A DNA stretch of 64,000 bases from contig NZ_CANMCP010000003.1 of the NCBI RefSeq assembly GCF_947496385.1, positions 310,001 to 374,000 of the forward strand, given 5' to 3'. Position 1 is the stretch's first letter. Every line of letters begins with the position of its first letter. Shown piece by piece: positions 8,884 to 16,587 of the stretch. The notes under the pieces are model-generated. The model saw only the letters and a program-made list of their open reading frames with translations, ran no database searches and was not told where the DNA came from. Source of the DNA: an uncultured Croceicoccus sp. (GTDB lineage: Bacteria; Pseudomonadota; Alphaproteobacteria; Sphingomonadales; Sphingomonadaceae). The position numbers were made by a program, and so were the translations under genes.

Positions 8884-10029
8884 CTACCCCGCCGTGGGCA
8901 TGGCCGCGGCAGAGGGCGGCCCGCTCGCGCCGTCGATGCGCAGCGGTTCGGCGGCGAGCAGGCGATTGCGCACGATCGCATCCGGCATTTCGGCGGCGAT
9001 CCACTGAATCAGGGCCTCGCGTATGTCGCAGCGCAGGTCGAACAGGGTCGGCGAATCCTTCGCCGTCATCAAGAACCGAACCTCGATCGCGTCGCGGGTC
9101 AATTCCGTCACCTGCATATGCCGGACGCGCTTGTCCCAGCGCGCGTTGCTTTCGACCAGTTCCATGAATTTTTCGCGGATCGGATCGAGCTTCGTCATCG
9201 GATCGACGTAGAACATCACCGTGCCCAGCAATTGGGAGGTGGTCTTGGTCCAGTTTTGGAAAATCTCGTCGAGGAATTTCGATGTCGGCACGACGAGCCG
9301 CCTCTCGTCCCACACCTTCACCACCACATAGGTCGTGCGGATCTCCTCGATCCACCCCCACTCGCCGCCGATGATGACGGCATCGCCAATGCGGATCGGC
9401 TCGGTCAGGGCGAGTTGCAGCCCCCCGATCAGCGATTTGAGCGCGGGTTGCGCCGCCGCACCCACGGCCAGCCCGGCAAGCCCCGCCGATGCGACCAGCG
9501 TCACCCCGATGTCGCGGACGACGGGAATCGACAACAGCACCAGCCCCGCCGTGATGAACACGATGAGCGCGGTGCCCAGCCGCGAAAAAATCTGCAATCG
9601 CGTGCGCCGGCGCCGCGCACTCAGATTGTCCTCCACCGAAATATCGGTGCGCAGGATCATCGCCGCGATCAGCGCATGAAACAGCGACAGCGCGATCCAG
9701 CCGAGCAGCGCCGGCAATACGAACCCGGCGATCGCCTCCCATAAAAGCGCGAGTTCGGGAATTTCCCCCGCGACGAATACCAGCGCCACCGCCACCGCGG
9801 CATAGCGCGTGGGCCTGCGCATTTTTTCGAGCACGAGATTGTCGGCGGCGCTCCGGCTGGAGCGGACCACCTTGCCCAGCAGGCCGAACGCCAGCCGGTG
9901 CAGCACCAGCACGCCCGCCACGGCCAGCACCAGTATGATGAGGTCCTGCCCCCATTCGACGACATGGGGCGGCAGGTTTGCAAACGGTGCGCGCATGGTT
10001 TCGAAATCCATGCGCGCGATGCTACGCAT
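8884..10029 (-). CDS. MscS-family mechanosensitive channel
   Basis: 381 aa from the ATG at 10029; an ATG at 10011 is an alternative and neither has a clear ribosome site. Four or five hydrophobic helices cover residues 20-190. The pore-lining helix is Gly/Ala-rich (ASAGLAGLAVGAAAQPALKS), as in MscS TM3, followed by the beta domain (LTEPIRIGDAVIIGGEWGWIEEI and VVPTSKF) and a C-terminal alpha/beta region. Such channels open on membrane tension to release solutes during osmotic downshock; small-conductance or YbdG-like variants cannot be told apart here. It follows the CHASE3 kinase gene by 29 nt on the same strand, so they may be co-transcribed. Confidence 0.9.
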   Translation of the reverse strand: MRSIARMDFETMRAPFANLPPHVVEWGQDLIILVLAVAGVLVLHRLAFGLLGKVVRSSRSAADNLVLEKMRRPTRYAAVAVALVFVAGEIPELALLWEAIAGFVLPALLGWIALSLFHALIAAMILRTDISVEDNLSARRRRTRLQIFSRLGTALIVFITAGLVLLSIPVVRDIGVTLVASAGLAGLAVGAAAQPALKSLIGGLQLALTEPIRIGDAVIIGGEWGWIEEIRTTYVVVKVWDERRLVVPTSKFLDEIFQNWTKTTSQLLGTVMFYVDPMTKLDPIREKFMELVESNARWDKRVRHMQVTELTRDAIEVRFLMTAKDSPTLFDLRCDIREALIQWIAAEMPDAIVRNRLLAAEPLRIDGASGPPSAAAMPTAG

Positions 10030-10058
10030 GGCTTTGCTGCAATGCAATATGGGGCGGT

Positions 10059-11375
10059 TCAGCCGTGCGGGATCCGCATGTTCACCTCGGCGCCGCGTTC
10101 GTCGAAATGACGCTCGATACTGCCGTTGAGCTGCCGGGCGCTGCTTTCCATCAGCATGCTGCCGAAACCGCGCCGCTCGCCCGGTTCGGCGGGTTGCGGA
10201 CAGATTTCGCGCCATTTGAGATGCAGTTCGCGCGTGTCGGCACCCGCGCCCGTATCGTCCAGGGACCAGTCGATCTCGATCCGCCCGCCCTCCTGCGACC
10301 AGGCGCCATATTTGACGGCATTGGTGGCAAGTTCGTGCAGGACGAGCCCGATCGGCGTCGCCTGCCGCATGGTCAGCCGCACCGGCGGGCCGGTGACCTC
10401 CACCGGATTTTCGTCGGAGCGATAGGGGGCCAGCACCTTCTCGATCAACGTGACGAGCTCCGCCTCGCTGTCGTCGCCGCCCTGCGTCGCCTCATGCGCG
10501 TCGAGCAGCGCGCGGATGCGGGCGGCGATGATTTCGGCGGTCTGCTGCGCGCCGGTCTGGCCGCGCGCGCTCATCTGCACGATGGCGAGGATGACCGCGA
10601 ACAGATTCTTGACCCGGTGATTCAGTTCGTGGGCGAGCAGGTCGGCGCGGTCCTTCGCCTCGGCCAGTTCCTCCGCGCGGGAGGCACGCTCCTCGCTCTG
10701 CGCCGCGCGGATCGACTGCGCAAAGCCGAGCACCAACGCCGCCACGATTCCCAGCATCAGCGCCGAAAGCAGCGGCAGGACCCGATTCTCGTTGACCGCG
10801 GCCTCATCGGTCGCCCGCGACAGGATGGCCTGCTCGGTCGCTTCCATCTCGCTCAGCGCCTGGCGGAGCGCCTTCATCTCCTGCATGCCCGCCTTCGACA
10901 GGATGACCTGCTGCGCGTCGAGGATGCGGCCCTCGCGTATCATGCCGATCGTCTGGTCGAGCTCGGCGAACTTGGCCGCGCCATGCTCCTCGATCCGGGA
11001 CAGCAGGTTGCGCTGCTCCGTGCTGCCTTCGGCGAGGACCAGCCTCCGCAGCCTGCGCAGCGCACGGGGATAAAGCGCCCGCCCCATTTCGTAGGAGGCA
11101 AGGTAATCCCGGTCGAGCGTGATGAAATAGCCACGCTGCCCCGTTTCGGCGTTGAGCGCCGCCCGGTCGAGATCGCGCAGCGCGCTCATCACCTGCATCG
11201 TGCGTTCGGCCTGCGCGCGTTCCTCGCGCTCGCTCGTGATCGTGTTCCACACCAGGAACAGCGCGCCCATCAACCCGATCGCGACGAGCAGGAACACCAC
11301 GCGCGACGCGATCTTTCCCCCGCGTGGCGAGGGCGGCGCGTCGCCTTGTTCCGCCGGTGCGGCCAGCCTGCTCAT
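10059..11375 (-). CDS. CHASE3-domain HWE-type sensor histidine kinase
   Basis: 438 aa, start supported by GGGAGG six nt upstream. One transmembrane helix at about 25-45, an extracytoplasmic CHASE3 domain (about 48-195, with LDRAALNAETGQRGYFITLD, the classic CHASE3 segment), a second helix at about 199-221, a short coiled linker, and the kinase core. The phospho-acceptor is His253 in HELNHRVKN; the N box is VLHELATNAVKYGA and the W-x-E motif is KWREICPQ. No receiver is attached, and no response regulator gene is adjacent. Kinases of this type often act on PhyR in the alphaproteobacterial general stress response; that target is inference. The CHASE3 ligand is unknown. Followed by the MscS gene. 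Confidence 0.92.
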   Translation of the reverse strand: MSRLAAPAEQGDAPPSPRGGKIASRVVFLLVAIGLMGALFLVWNTITSEREERAQAERTMQVMSALRDLDRAALNAETGQRGYFITLDRDYLASYEMGRALYPRALRRLRRLVLAEGSTEQRNLLSRIEEHGAAKFAELDQTIGMIREGRILDAQQVILSKAGMQEMKALRQALSEMEATEQAILSRATDEAAVNENRVLPLLSALMLGIVAALVLGFAQSIRAAQSEERASRAEELAEAKDRADLLAHELNHRVKNLFAVILAIVQMSARGQTGAQQTAEIIAARIRALLDAHEATQGGDDSEAELVTLIEKVLAPYRSDENPVEVTGPPVRLTMRQATPIGLVLHELATNAVKYGAWSQEGGRIEIDWSLDDTGAGADTRELHLKWREICPQPAEPGERRGFGSMLMESSARQLNGSIERHFDERGAEVNMRIPHG

Positions 11376-11406
11376 GGCGTCCCTCCCCTTCGCCGGCGCG
11401 GATGGA

Positions 11407-14289
11407 TCAATGCGCCGCGCCCCAGCTCGTCCCCGATCCTATATCGACACCCAGCGGAACGTCCAGCGTGACCGACGGTCCCGCCGCCTCGGCCATGACA
11501 CGCTCGATCACGGGCGCGGCGGCGGCCACGTCGCCTTCGGGCAGTTCGAAGACCAGCTCGTCATGCACCTGCAGCAGCATGCGCACGTGGGGGAGGCCCG
11601 CCTCGCGCAGCGCGGGCAGCATGCGCACCATCGCCCGCTTGATGATGTCGGCGCTGGTCCCCTGAATCGGGGCGTTGATGGCGGCGCGCTCGCTTCCCGA
11701 ACGTTCGGCCTGGTTCTTGGAATTGATCCGCGGGAACCACGTCTTGCGCCCGAACAATGTCTCGGAATAGCCGCGCGCCCGCACCTGCTCCAGCGTGTGG
11801 ACGATATAGCGCTGAACGCCGGGAAAGCGCTCGAAATAGGTGTCGATCATCGCCTGCGCCTCGTCCTGTCCCACGCCGAGCCGCCCGGCCAGACCCCAGC
11901 GCGATATGCCGTAGAGAATGGCGAAATTGATCGTCTTGGCCCGGGCGCGCGTGTCCCGATCGACGGTGCCGAACATCTCCTCCGCCGTGCGGCTGTGGAT
12001 GTCCTGCCCTTGTGCAAAGGCTTCCTTCAACGCGGGCACGTCGGCCATGTGCGCGGCGAGGCGCAATTCGATCTGGCTGTAATCGGCGGCGAGCAGGACG
12101 TGCCCCTCCTCCGCGACGAAGGCATCCCGGATCCGGCGGCCGGTTTCCGTGCGGATAGGAATGTTCTGCAGGTTGGGATCGGTCGACGACAACCGCCCGG
12201 TCTGCGCACCGACGAGGCTGTAGCTGGTATGCACGCGCCCGGTGTCGGGGTTGATCGCCTGTTGCAGCGCCTCGGTATAGGTGGAGCGCAATTTCGACAA
12301 TTGCCGCCAGTCGAGCACGCGCGCGGCCATGTCGACCCCCTCCCCGGCCAGCGATTCCAGCACCGACTGATCCGTGGAATATTGCCCGCTCTTGCCCTTT
12401 TTCCCGCCCTTGAGACCCATCTTGTCGAACAGGATCTCGCCCAGCTGTTTCGGGCTGCCGACGGCGAATTCCTCGCCGGCAAGCGTGTGGATTTCCGCCT
12501 CGAACGTGGCCATCTGCCCGGCGAATTCCTCTGACATGGCGGCGAGTTCGACCCGGTCCACCTTGATGCCCTTACGCTCCATCGCGGCGACCACGGGGAC
12601 GAGCGGGCGATCGACGTTCTCGTAGATCTTCGTGCCGCCCTCTTCGGCCAGACGGTGGCGCAACACGCGTTGCAGGCGCCATGTCACATCGGCATCCTCG
12701 GCGGCATAGCGGGTCGCCTTGTCCAGCGGGACGGCGCCGAAGGGGATCTGTTTCTTCCCCGTGCCGCAGATGTCCTTGAACGTCAGCGTGGTGTGACCGA
12801 GATGCGTTTCGGACAGCGAATCCATCCCGTGCGCATTGCCGATCCCGCCCCCGCCGCGCCCGGCATCCAGCGCGAAGGACAGGATCATCGTGTCGTCGAT
12901 GGGCGCCACCTCGACCCCATGCCGCGCCAGCACGTTGAGATCATATTTGATGTTCTGCCCGATTTTCAGCACCGCATCGCTGATGAGCAGCGGGCGCAAC
13001 CGGTCGAGCGCCACCTCGCGGTCGATCTGCTCGGGCCGTTCCTCGAACATGTCGTCGCTGCCGTGGCCGAGCGGGATGTAGCATGCATCATTGGGGCCCA
13101 GCGCCAGGCTGATCCCCGTCAGCTCCGCCCGCATCGCGTCGAGCGCGCTGGTTTCCGTATCGATGGCGACGGCACGCGCGGCAAGGGCACGCTCGATCCA
13201 CGCGTCGAGCCGTTCGACGCTCTGCACGCATTCATAGCTGTCGAGATCGGGCTTCGGCATGTCGGCGAGCGGCTGGCGCGTGCCGGTTTTCTCGCCCGCG
13301 GTCTGCGGTTTCGCCGGGTTGAGATCGGTCGGGCGCGACGGGCTCCCCGCCCCGTTGCCCAGCCGTTTCAGCAGGCTGTGGAAGCCGTGGGTTTCGAGAA
13401 ATTGCGCCAGCGGTTCGGGCGGAATGCCGTTAAGCGCGAAATCCTCGATCGGCGTCGGCAGGTCGCAATCCTCCCGCAAAGCCACGAGGCGGCGGGACAG
13501 GCGCGCCATCTCGGTATGCTCGATCAGGTTTTCGCGCATCTTGGACTTCTTCATGTCCGGCGCGGCGGCCAGCACGTTTTCGAGGTCGCCATATTCGTTG
13601 ATGAGCTTTTCGGCGGTTTTCGGCCCGATCCCTTTCACGCCGGGAATATTGTCGACCGCATCGCCCATCAACGCGAGCACATCGCCCAGCTTTTCGGGCG
13701 GCACGCCGAATTTCTCGACCACCTCGGCGGTTTCGATCCGCGCGTTCTTCATCGTGTCGAGCATGTCGATGCATCCGCCCTCCACGCCGTCGTCCGCGCC
13801 GGAACACGCGCCGACGAGCTGCATCAGATCCTTGTCCGAGGACACAATCGTCACGTCCCACCCCCGCCGCGTCGCCGCGCGGGCATAGGACGCGATGAGG
13901 TCGTCCGCCTCCAGATCGTCCTCTTCGATACAGGCGAGCGAAAAGGCCCGCGTCGCATCGCGGATGAGCGGGAATTGCGGTTTCAGATCCTCCGGCGGGG
14001 GCGGGCGATGCGCCTTGTAATCGGGATAGAGATCGTTGCGGAACGAATGCGACGCCTTGTCGAGAATCACGGCGAGATGCGTCGGCCCGTCCGCCTCGTC
14101 GAGATCCTGCGCCAGCTTCCACAGCATGGTGGTGTAGCCATAGACCGCGCCGACCGGCGTACCCTCCGGATTGGTCAGCGGCGGGAGGCGATGATAGGCG
14201 CGAAAGATATAGGCCGAGCCATCGACGAGGTAGAGATGCGGTTTTCGGCCCGCCGCGTCATCGCCGGCCCTTTGGGAAAGATCGTTCAT
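11407..14289 (-). CDS. polA: DNA polymerase I
   Basis: 960 aa from the ATG at 14289 (MNDLSQRAG); the longer open frame upstream has no family similarity. All three Pol I modules are present. The 5'-3' exonuclease spans about residues 15-290 (LYLVDGSAYIFRAYH, SSDKDLMQLV, the helix-hairpin region VKGIGPKTAEKLINEYG). The 3'-5' proofreading domain retains its acidic residues (VAIDTETSALD near 379, and YAAEDAD), so proofreading should be active. The polymerase domain has LLAADYSQIELRLAAH, the O helix RAKTINFAILYG and LLQVHDELVFE. It processes Okazaki fragments and fills repair gaps. Standing alone on the minus strand, it ends 31 nt before the CHASE3 kinase start. Confidence 0.98.
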   Translation of the reverse strand: MNDLSQRAGDDAAGRKPHLYLVDGSAYIFRAYHRLPPLTNPEGTPVGAVYGYTTMLWKLAQDLDEADGPTHLAVILDKASHSFRNDLYPDYKAHRPPPPEDLKPQFPLIRDATRAFSLACIEEDDLEADDLIASYARAATRRGWDVTIVSSDKDLMQLVGACSGADDGVEGGCIDMLDTMKNARIETAEVVEKFGVPPEKLGDVLALMGDAVDNIPGVKGIGPKTAEKLINEYGDLENVLAAAPDMKKSKMRENLIEHTEMARLSRRLVALREDCDLPTPIEDFALNGIPPEPLAQFLETHGFHSLLKRLGNGAGSPSRPTDLNPAKPQTAGEKTGTRQPLADMPKPDLDSYECVQSVERLDAWIERALAARAVAIDTETSALDAMRAELTGISLALGPNDACYIPLGHGSDDMFEERPEQIDREVALDRLRPLLISDAVLKIGQNIKYDLNVLARHGVEVAPIDDTMILSFALDAGRGGGGIGNAHGMDSLSETHLGHTTLTFKDICGTGKKQIPFGAVPLDKATRYAAEDADVTWRLQRVLRHRLAEEGGTKIYENVDRPLVPVVAAMERKGIKVDRVELAAMSEEFAGQMATFEAEIHTLAGEEFAVGSPKQLGEILFDKMGLKGGKKGKSGQYSTDQSVLESLAGEGVDMAARVLDWRQLSKLRSTYTEALQQAINPDTGRVHTSYSLVGAQTGRLSSTDPNLQNIPIRTETGRRIRDAFVAEEGHVLLAADYSQIELRLAAHMADVPALKEAFAQGQDIHSRTAEEMFGTVDRDTRARAKTINFAILYGISRWGLAGRLGVGQDEAQAMIDTYFERFPGVQRYIVHTLEQVRARGYSETLFGRKTWFPRINSKNQAERSGSERAAINAPIQGTSADIIKRAMVRMLPALREAGLPHVRMLLQVHDELVFELPEGDVAAAAPVIERVMAEAAGPSVTLDVPLGVDIGSGTSWGAAH

Positions 14290-14441
14290 GCCCGCCCGAG
14301 TAGCACCGGGCGCGGCCAAGGTCATCCATTCTTGGCGAACCGCATTGCCGGGCGGCGCGCGCCCTATGCGAAAAATGACGGTTCGCCCTATTCCTGTCAC
14401 ATTGTGGGGTTAAGAAAATCTGGCGTCTCGTGAAATATCGC

Positions 14442-14469
14442 TTGCGCTGCCTTATTTTCGCCCTTATTT
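14442..14469 (+). promoter_or_regulatory. Possible promoter of the 90-aa lipoprotein gene
   Basis: TTGCGC (14442-14447) and TTATTT (14464-14469) are separated by 16 nt inside the AT-richer 265-nt gap between the divergent polA and lipoprotein genes. The match to a housekeeping promoter is modest. The leader would be about 80 nt. Confidence 0.3.
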
Positions 14470-14554
14470 ACGGTTGCAGAGCCCGCCCGTGAAGGTCGGT
14501 TCGCATGCGGTCCGCCATCGCGGCCCATGTTCAACGAAATAAGGATGCATATCT

Positions 14555-14827
14555 ATGCGTAAGATCATTCTCGCCGCTGCCATCGCCGGTTCCGCTCTGA
14601 CCCTGACCGCTTGCTCGGAAGGCACGGAAGACAACGCGGAAATGACCGCTGACTCGATGGCTGCTGACACCGAAGCCAATCTGGACGCCGCTGGCGCCGA
14701 GATGGAAGAGCTGGGCACCGAGACCGAGATGATGGCTGACGATGTCGCCACCGACGTCGACCAGGCTGCTGCCGAAGCCGAAGCCGACATGCAGGACGAG
14801 ACGGTTGCCGAAGCGCAGGCCGACTAA
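14555..14827 (+). CDS. Small acidic Ala/Glu-rich lipoprotein, unknown function
   Basis: 90 aa. The signal peptide ends in LTAC with lipidated Cys20 and is followed by a very acidic, low-complexity mature region (Glu, Asp, Ala, Met, Thr) with heptad-like spacing that may be helical. AAGGA lies ten nt upstream of the ATG. There is no catalytic motif. The gene uses a slightly different codon mix from its neighbours (many GCT and GAC), which can indicate high expression. It is followed at once by a strong terminator and is monocistronic. Two other small acidic lipoproteins with the same design lie at 38.9-39.4 kb. Abundant small lipoproteins of this kind may be structural envelope proteins; that is inference. 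Confidence 0.8.
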   Translation: MRKIILAAAIAGSALTLTACSEGTEDNAEMTADSMAADTEANLDAAGAEMEELGTETEMMADDVATDVDQAAAEAEADMQDETVAEAQAD

Positions 14828-14853
14828 TCCTTACGCATTCGCGTAAAGAATTG

Positions 14854-14884
14854 GGGCGCGAGGGATATCCTTCGCGCCCTTTTT
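14854..14884 (+). terminator. Intrinsic terminator of the acidic lipoprotein gene
   Basis: An 11-bp stem (one G-T wobble) with an ATAT loop, 14854-14879, followed by five T residues. A second perfect small hairpin, TTACGC/GCGTAA at 14831-14846, lies between the stop codon and this terminator. Confidence 0.9.
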
Positions 14885-14942
14885 CGTGCCGGCATTCCGG
14901 CCAGGCACCGCGCCGATCGCACGATTACGGCCTGTTCGCGCC

Positions 14943-15437
14943 CTATTCCGGCTCTGGGCAAAGCGCGCACAGGACGGCCTCGACCTGACGCTCCACCGGC
15001 ATGTCGCCCTTAACCAGAATCGCGTTTTCGTCCGCATCGGGCCGTTCCAGCACCGCGCATTGATCGTCGAGCAGCGCCGGCGGCATGAAATGCCCCTCGC
15101 GCCCGGTCATCCGCGCATGCAATTGCGCCATGGTCAGCTCTGGCAAGACGAACCGCACATCCGGGCAAGCCGCCCGCAACCCGTCCCGATATTCACGTTT
15201 GAGCGCGGAACAGCTCGCCACCGCGCCATCCGACGCCGCGAGCGCATGCCCCAGCGCGCGGAGCCACGGCATCCGGTCCGCATCGTCGAGCGCGCGACCC
15301 GCCGCCATTTTCGCAACATTGGCCGGCCCGTGCAGATCGTCCCCCTCGATAAAAGGGACCGCAAGCCTTCCGGCAAGCGTGCGGCCGAGCGTGGACTTGC
15401 CGCAACCGCTCGGCCCCATGATGCACAGGTGGATCAA
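14943..15437 (-). CDS. gntK: Gluconokinase
   Basis: 164 aa, starting at TTG (15437). The only ATG, at 15419, would remove the first beta strand just before the P-loop, so the TTG is preferred; it overlaps the previous stop (TTGA, 4 nt), which suggests translational coupling. The P-loop is MGPSGCGKST. EGDDLHGPANVAKMAAGRALDD (read in two parts: EGDDLHGPAN and KMAAGRALDD) and SCSALKREYRDGLR are diagnostic of GntK. It phosphorylates gluconate to 6-phosphogluconate using ATP, feeding the Entner-Doudoroff or pentose phosphate route in the cytosol. No gluconate permease or other pathway gene is adjacent. Confidence 0.93.
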   Translation of the reverse strand: MIHLCIMGPSGCGKSTLGRTLAGRLAVPFIEGDDLHGPANVAKMAAGRALDDADRMPWLRALGHALAASDGAVASCSALKREYRDGLRAACPDVRFVLPELTMAQLHARMTGREGHFMPPALLDDQCAVLERPDADENAILVKGDMPVERQVEAVLCALCPEPE

Positions 15438-16468
15438 GGGGCGCGTCGGCCCGCCTCGTTCCCGGCATAGCGATTTTGGGCAAACCCGTTGTAGAGCGTG
15501 CGCGCGATGGACGCGATCTTCTGACTGCGCTGTGCCCGACCGCCCTGCCCGGTGACGTAGATCGCCATGACGATCACGCGCCCGTCGGGCATTTCGACAA
15601 AACCGACATCGCTCGCCGTATTGTTAAGCGTGCCGGTCTTGTGCCCGAATTCCACGCCGGAAGGCAGACCCGCCTTGATCCGGCTGCGCCCGGTCACGGT
15701 GCGGGTCATCGCGCCGATCACCACGTCGCGGCTCTTGGGGCTGAGCCATTTGCCCTGATACAGTCCGGCGATAAGCTCGACCATTTCAGCGGGCGGCGTG
15801 CTGTCGCGCTCATCCACCACCAATGCAGGGTCGAACTCGCCATCGTCGCGCACCAATGTCGCGATGTCGCGGTCGATACGCTGCCGATCGATGCCGGCGC
15901 TGCGCAGCCAGGCGGTCACCGCCTTCGGCCCGCCGACCGCGGCCAGCATCGCATCGGTCGCGGTGTTGTCGCTGCGCGTGATCATCAGCTCGATCAGGCT
16001 TTGCGCGGTAAGCATCATGCCCGGCTTCACCGGGGCGACGGGCGTCGAGAATGCCTTCGACGCGACCGGGATCATCAACGGGTATTTATGCTGAAGGCTG
16101 TAACGCCCGGCATCCACACCGGCGAGGAACGTCGCCGCGATCGCGATTTTCGACGTGCTGGCCATGGGAAAGGCCTGCTCACCCAGGATGGAAACCTCCG
16201 CCCCGGTGTTGAGATCGAGCGCGGCGACACCGATGCGCCCATTGTCCGGCTGCGCCACGGCAAAGAGCGCCTGACGCAGCGCGGGCGGCACGTCGCGCAC
16301 CCGTTCGCGCCCGTCGAGAACGGCACCGTTCTCGCTCTTCAAGAATTCCTCGAAGCTCTGCGCCTGCGCGGCGCCGGCGGTCATTGCGAGACCGGCGGCG
16401 CCAAGGCCCATTGCGGCAAGTGCGGACATCGCCGTCCGCCGGATGTTCGTAAGGTTCAGTCCCAGCAT
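15434..16468 (-). CDS. Exported serine hydrolase of the class A beta-lactamase fold
   Basis: 344 aa from the ATG at 16468, preceded by GGGGAAGAC; an ATG at 16501 is less likely. A signal peptide covers residues 1-38 (ends AQAQS). The penicillin-recognising fold is shown by S104-x-x-K (ASTSK), SDN at 166-168 and HKTGT at 276-280, in correct order and spacing for class A. The omega-loop E-x-x-L-N motif of true class A enzymes is not recognisable; a Glu at 211 in RDDGEFD may replace it. The protein could therefore be a weak beta-lactamase, a carboxypeptidase-like enzyme or a non-hydrolytic relative acting on peptidoglycan. It precedes gluconokinase with a 4-nt overlap, an odd metabolic pairing. 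Confidence 0.85.
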   Translation of the reverse strand: MLGLNLTNIRRTAMSALAAMGLGAAGLAMTAGAAQAQSFEEFLKSENGAVLDGRERVRDVPPALRQALFAVAQPDNGRIGVAALDLNTGAEVSILGEQAFPMASTSKIAIAATFLAGVDAGRYSLQHKYPLMIPVASKAFSTPVAPVKPGMMLTAQSLIELMITRSDNTATDAMLAAVGGPKAVTAWLRSAGIDRQRIDRDIATLVRDDGEFDPALVVDERDSTPPAEMVELIAGLYQGKWLSPKSRDVVIGAMTRTVTGRSRIKAGLPSGVEFGHKTGTLNNTASDVGFVEMPDGRVIVMAIYVTGQGGRAQRSQKIASIARTLYNGFAQNRYAGNEAGRRAP

Positions 16469-16497
16469 GTCTTCCCCGATAGCATGGTGAGCGTTGG

Positions 16498-16542
16498 CCA
16501 AAGATTAACGGGGCCAAAGATTAACGCGCCCAAAGATTAACG
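16498..16542. repeat. Three tandem 16-bp repeats
   Basis: CCAAAGATTAACG occurs three times at 16498-16510, 16514-16526 and 16530-16542, an exact 16-bp period with variable G/C spacer bases. The third copy runs into the terminator stem of the M1 peptidase gene. The array lies between the serine hydrolase start and the M1 peptidase end. Confidence 0.9.
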
Positions 16543-16579
16543 GGCGCGGCGAAATGGTAAAGCCCCCGCCGCGCCCGTT
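16539..16579 (-). terminator. Probable terminator of the M1 peptidase gene
   Basis: A perfect 13-bp stem (16539-16551 with 16567-16579) with a 15-nt loop, 9 nt after the M1 peptidase stop. On the minus strand it is followed by T-rich CGTTAATCTTTGG, which belongs to the tandem repeat rather than being a plain T run. Confidence 0.65.
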
Positions 16580-16587
16580 TCATGCCG

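Noticed and set aside
16505-16540. CtrA binding sites in the TTAAC repeats
   Set aside because: The CtrA consensus needs TTAA-N7-TTAA; here the TTAA elements are 12 nt apart.
16498-16542. CRISPR-like array
   Set aside because: Units are 16 bp with 3-bp spacers and no unique spacer sequence; no cas genes are present.
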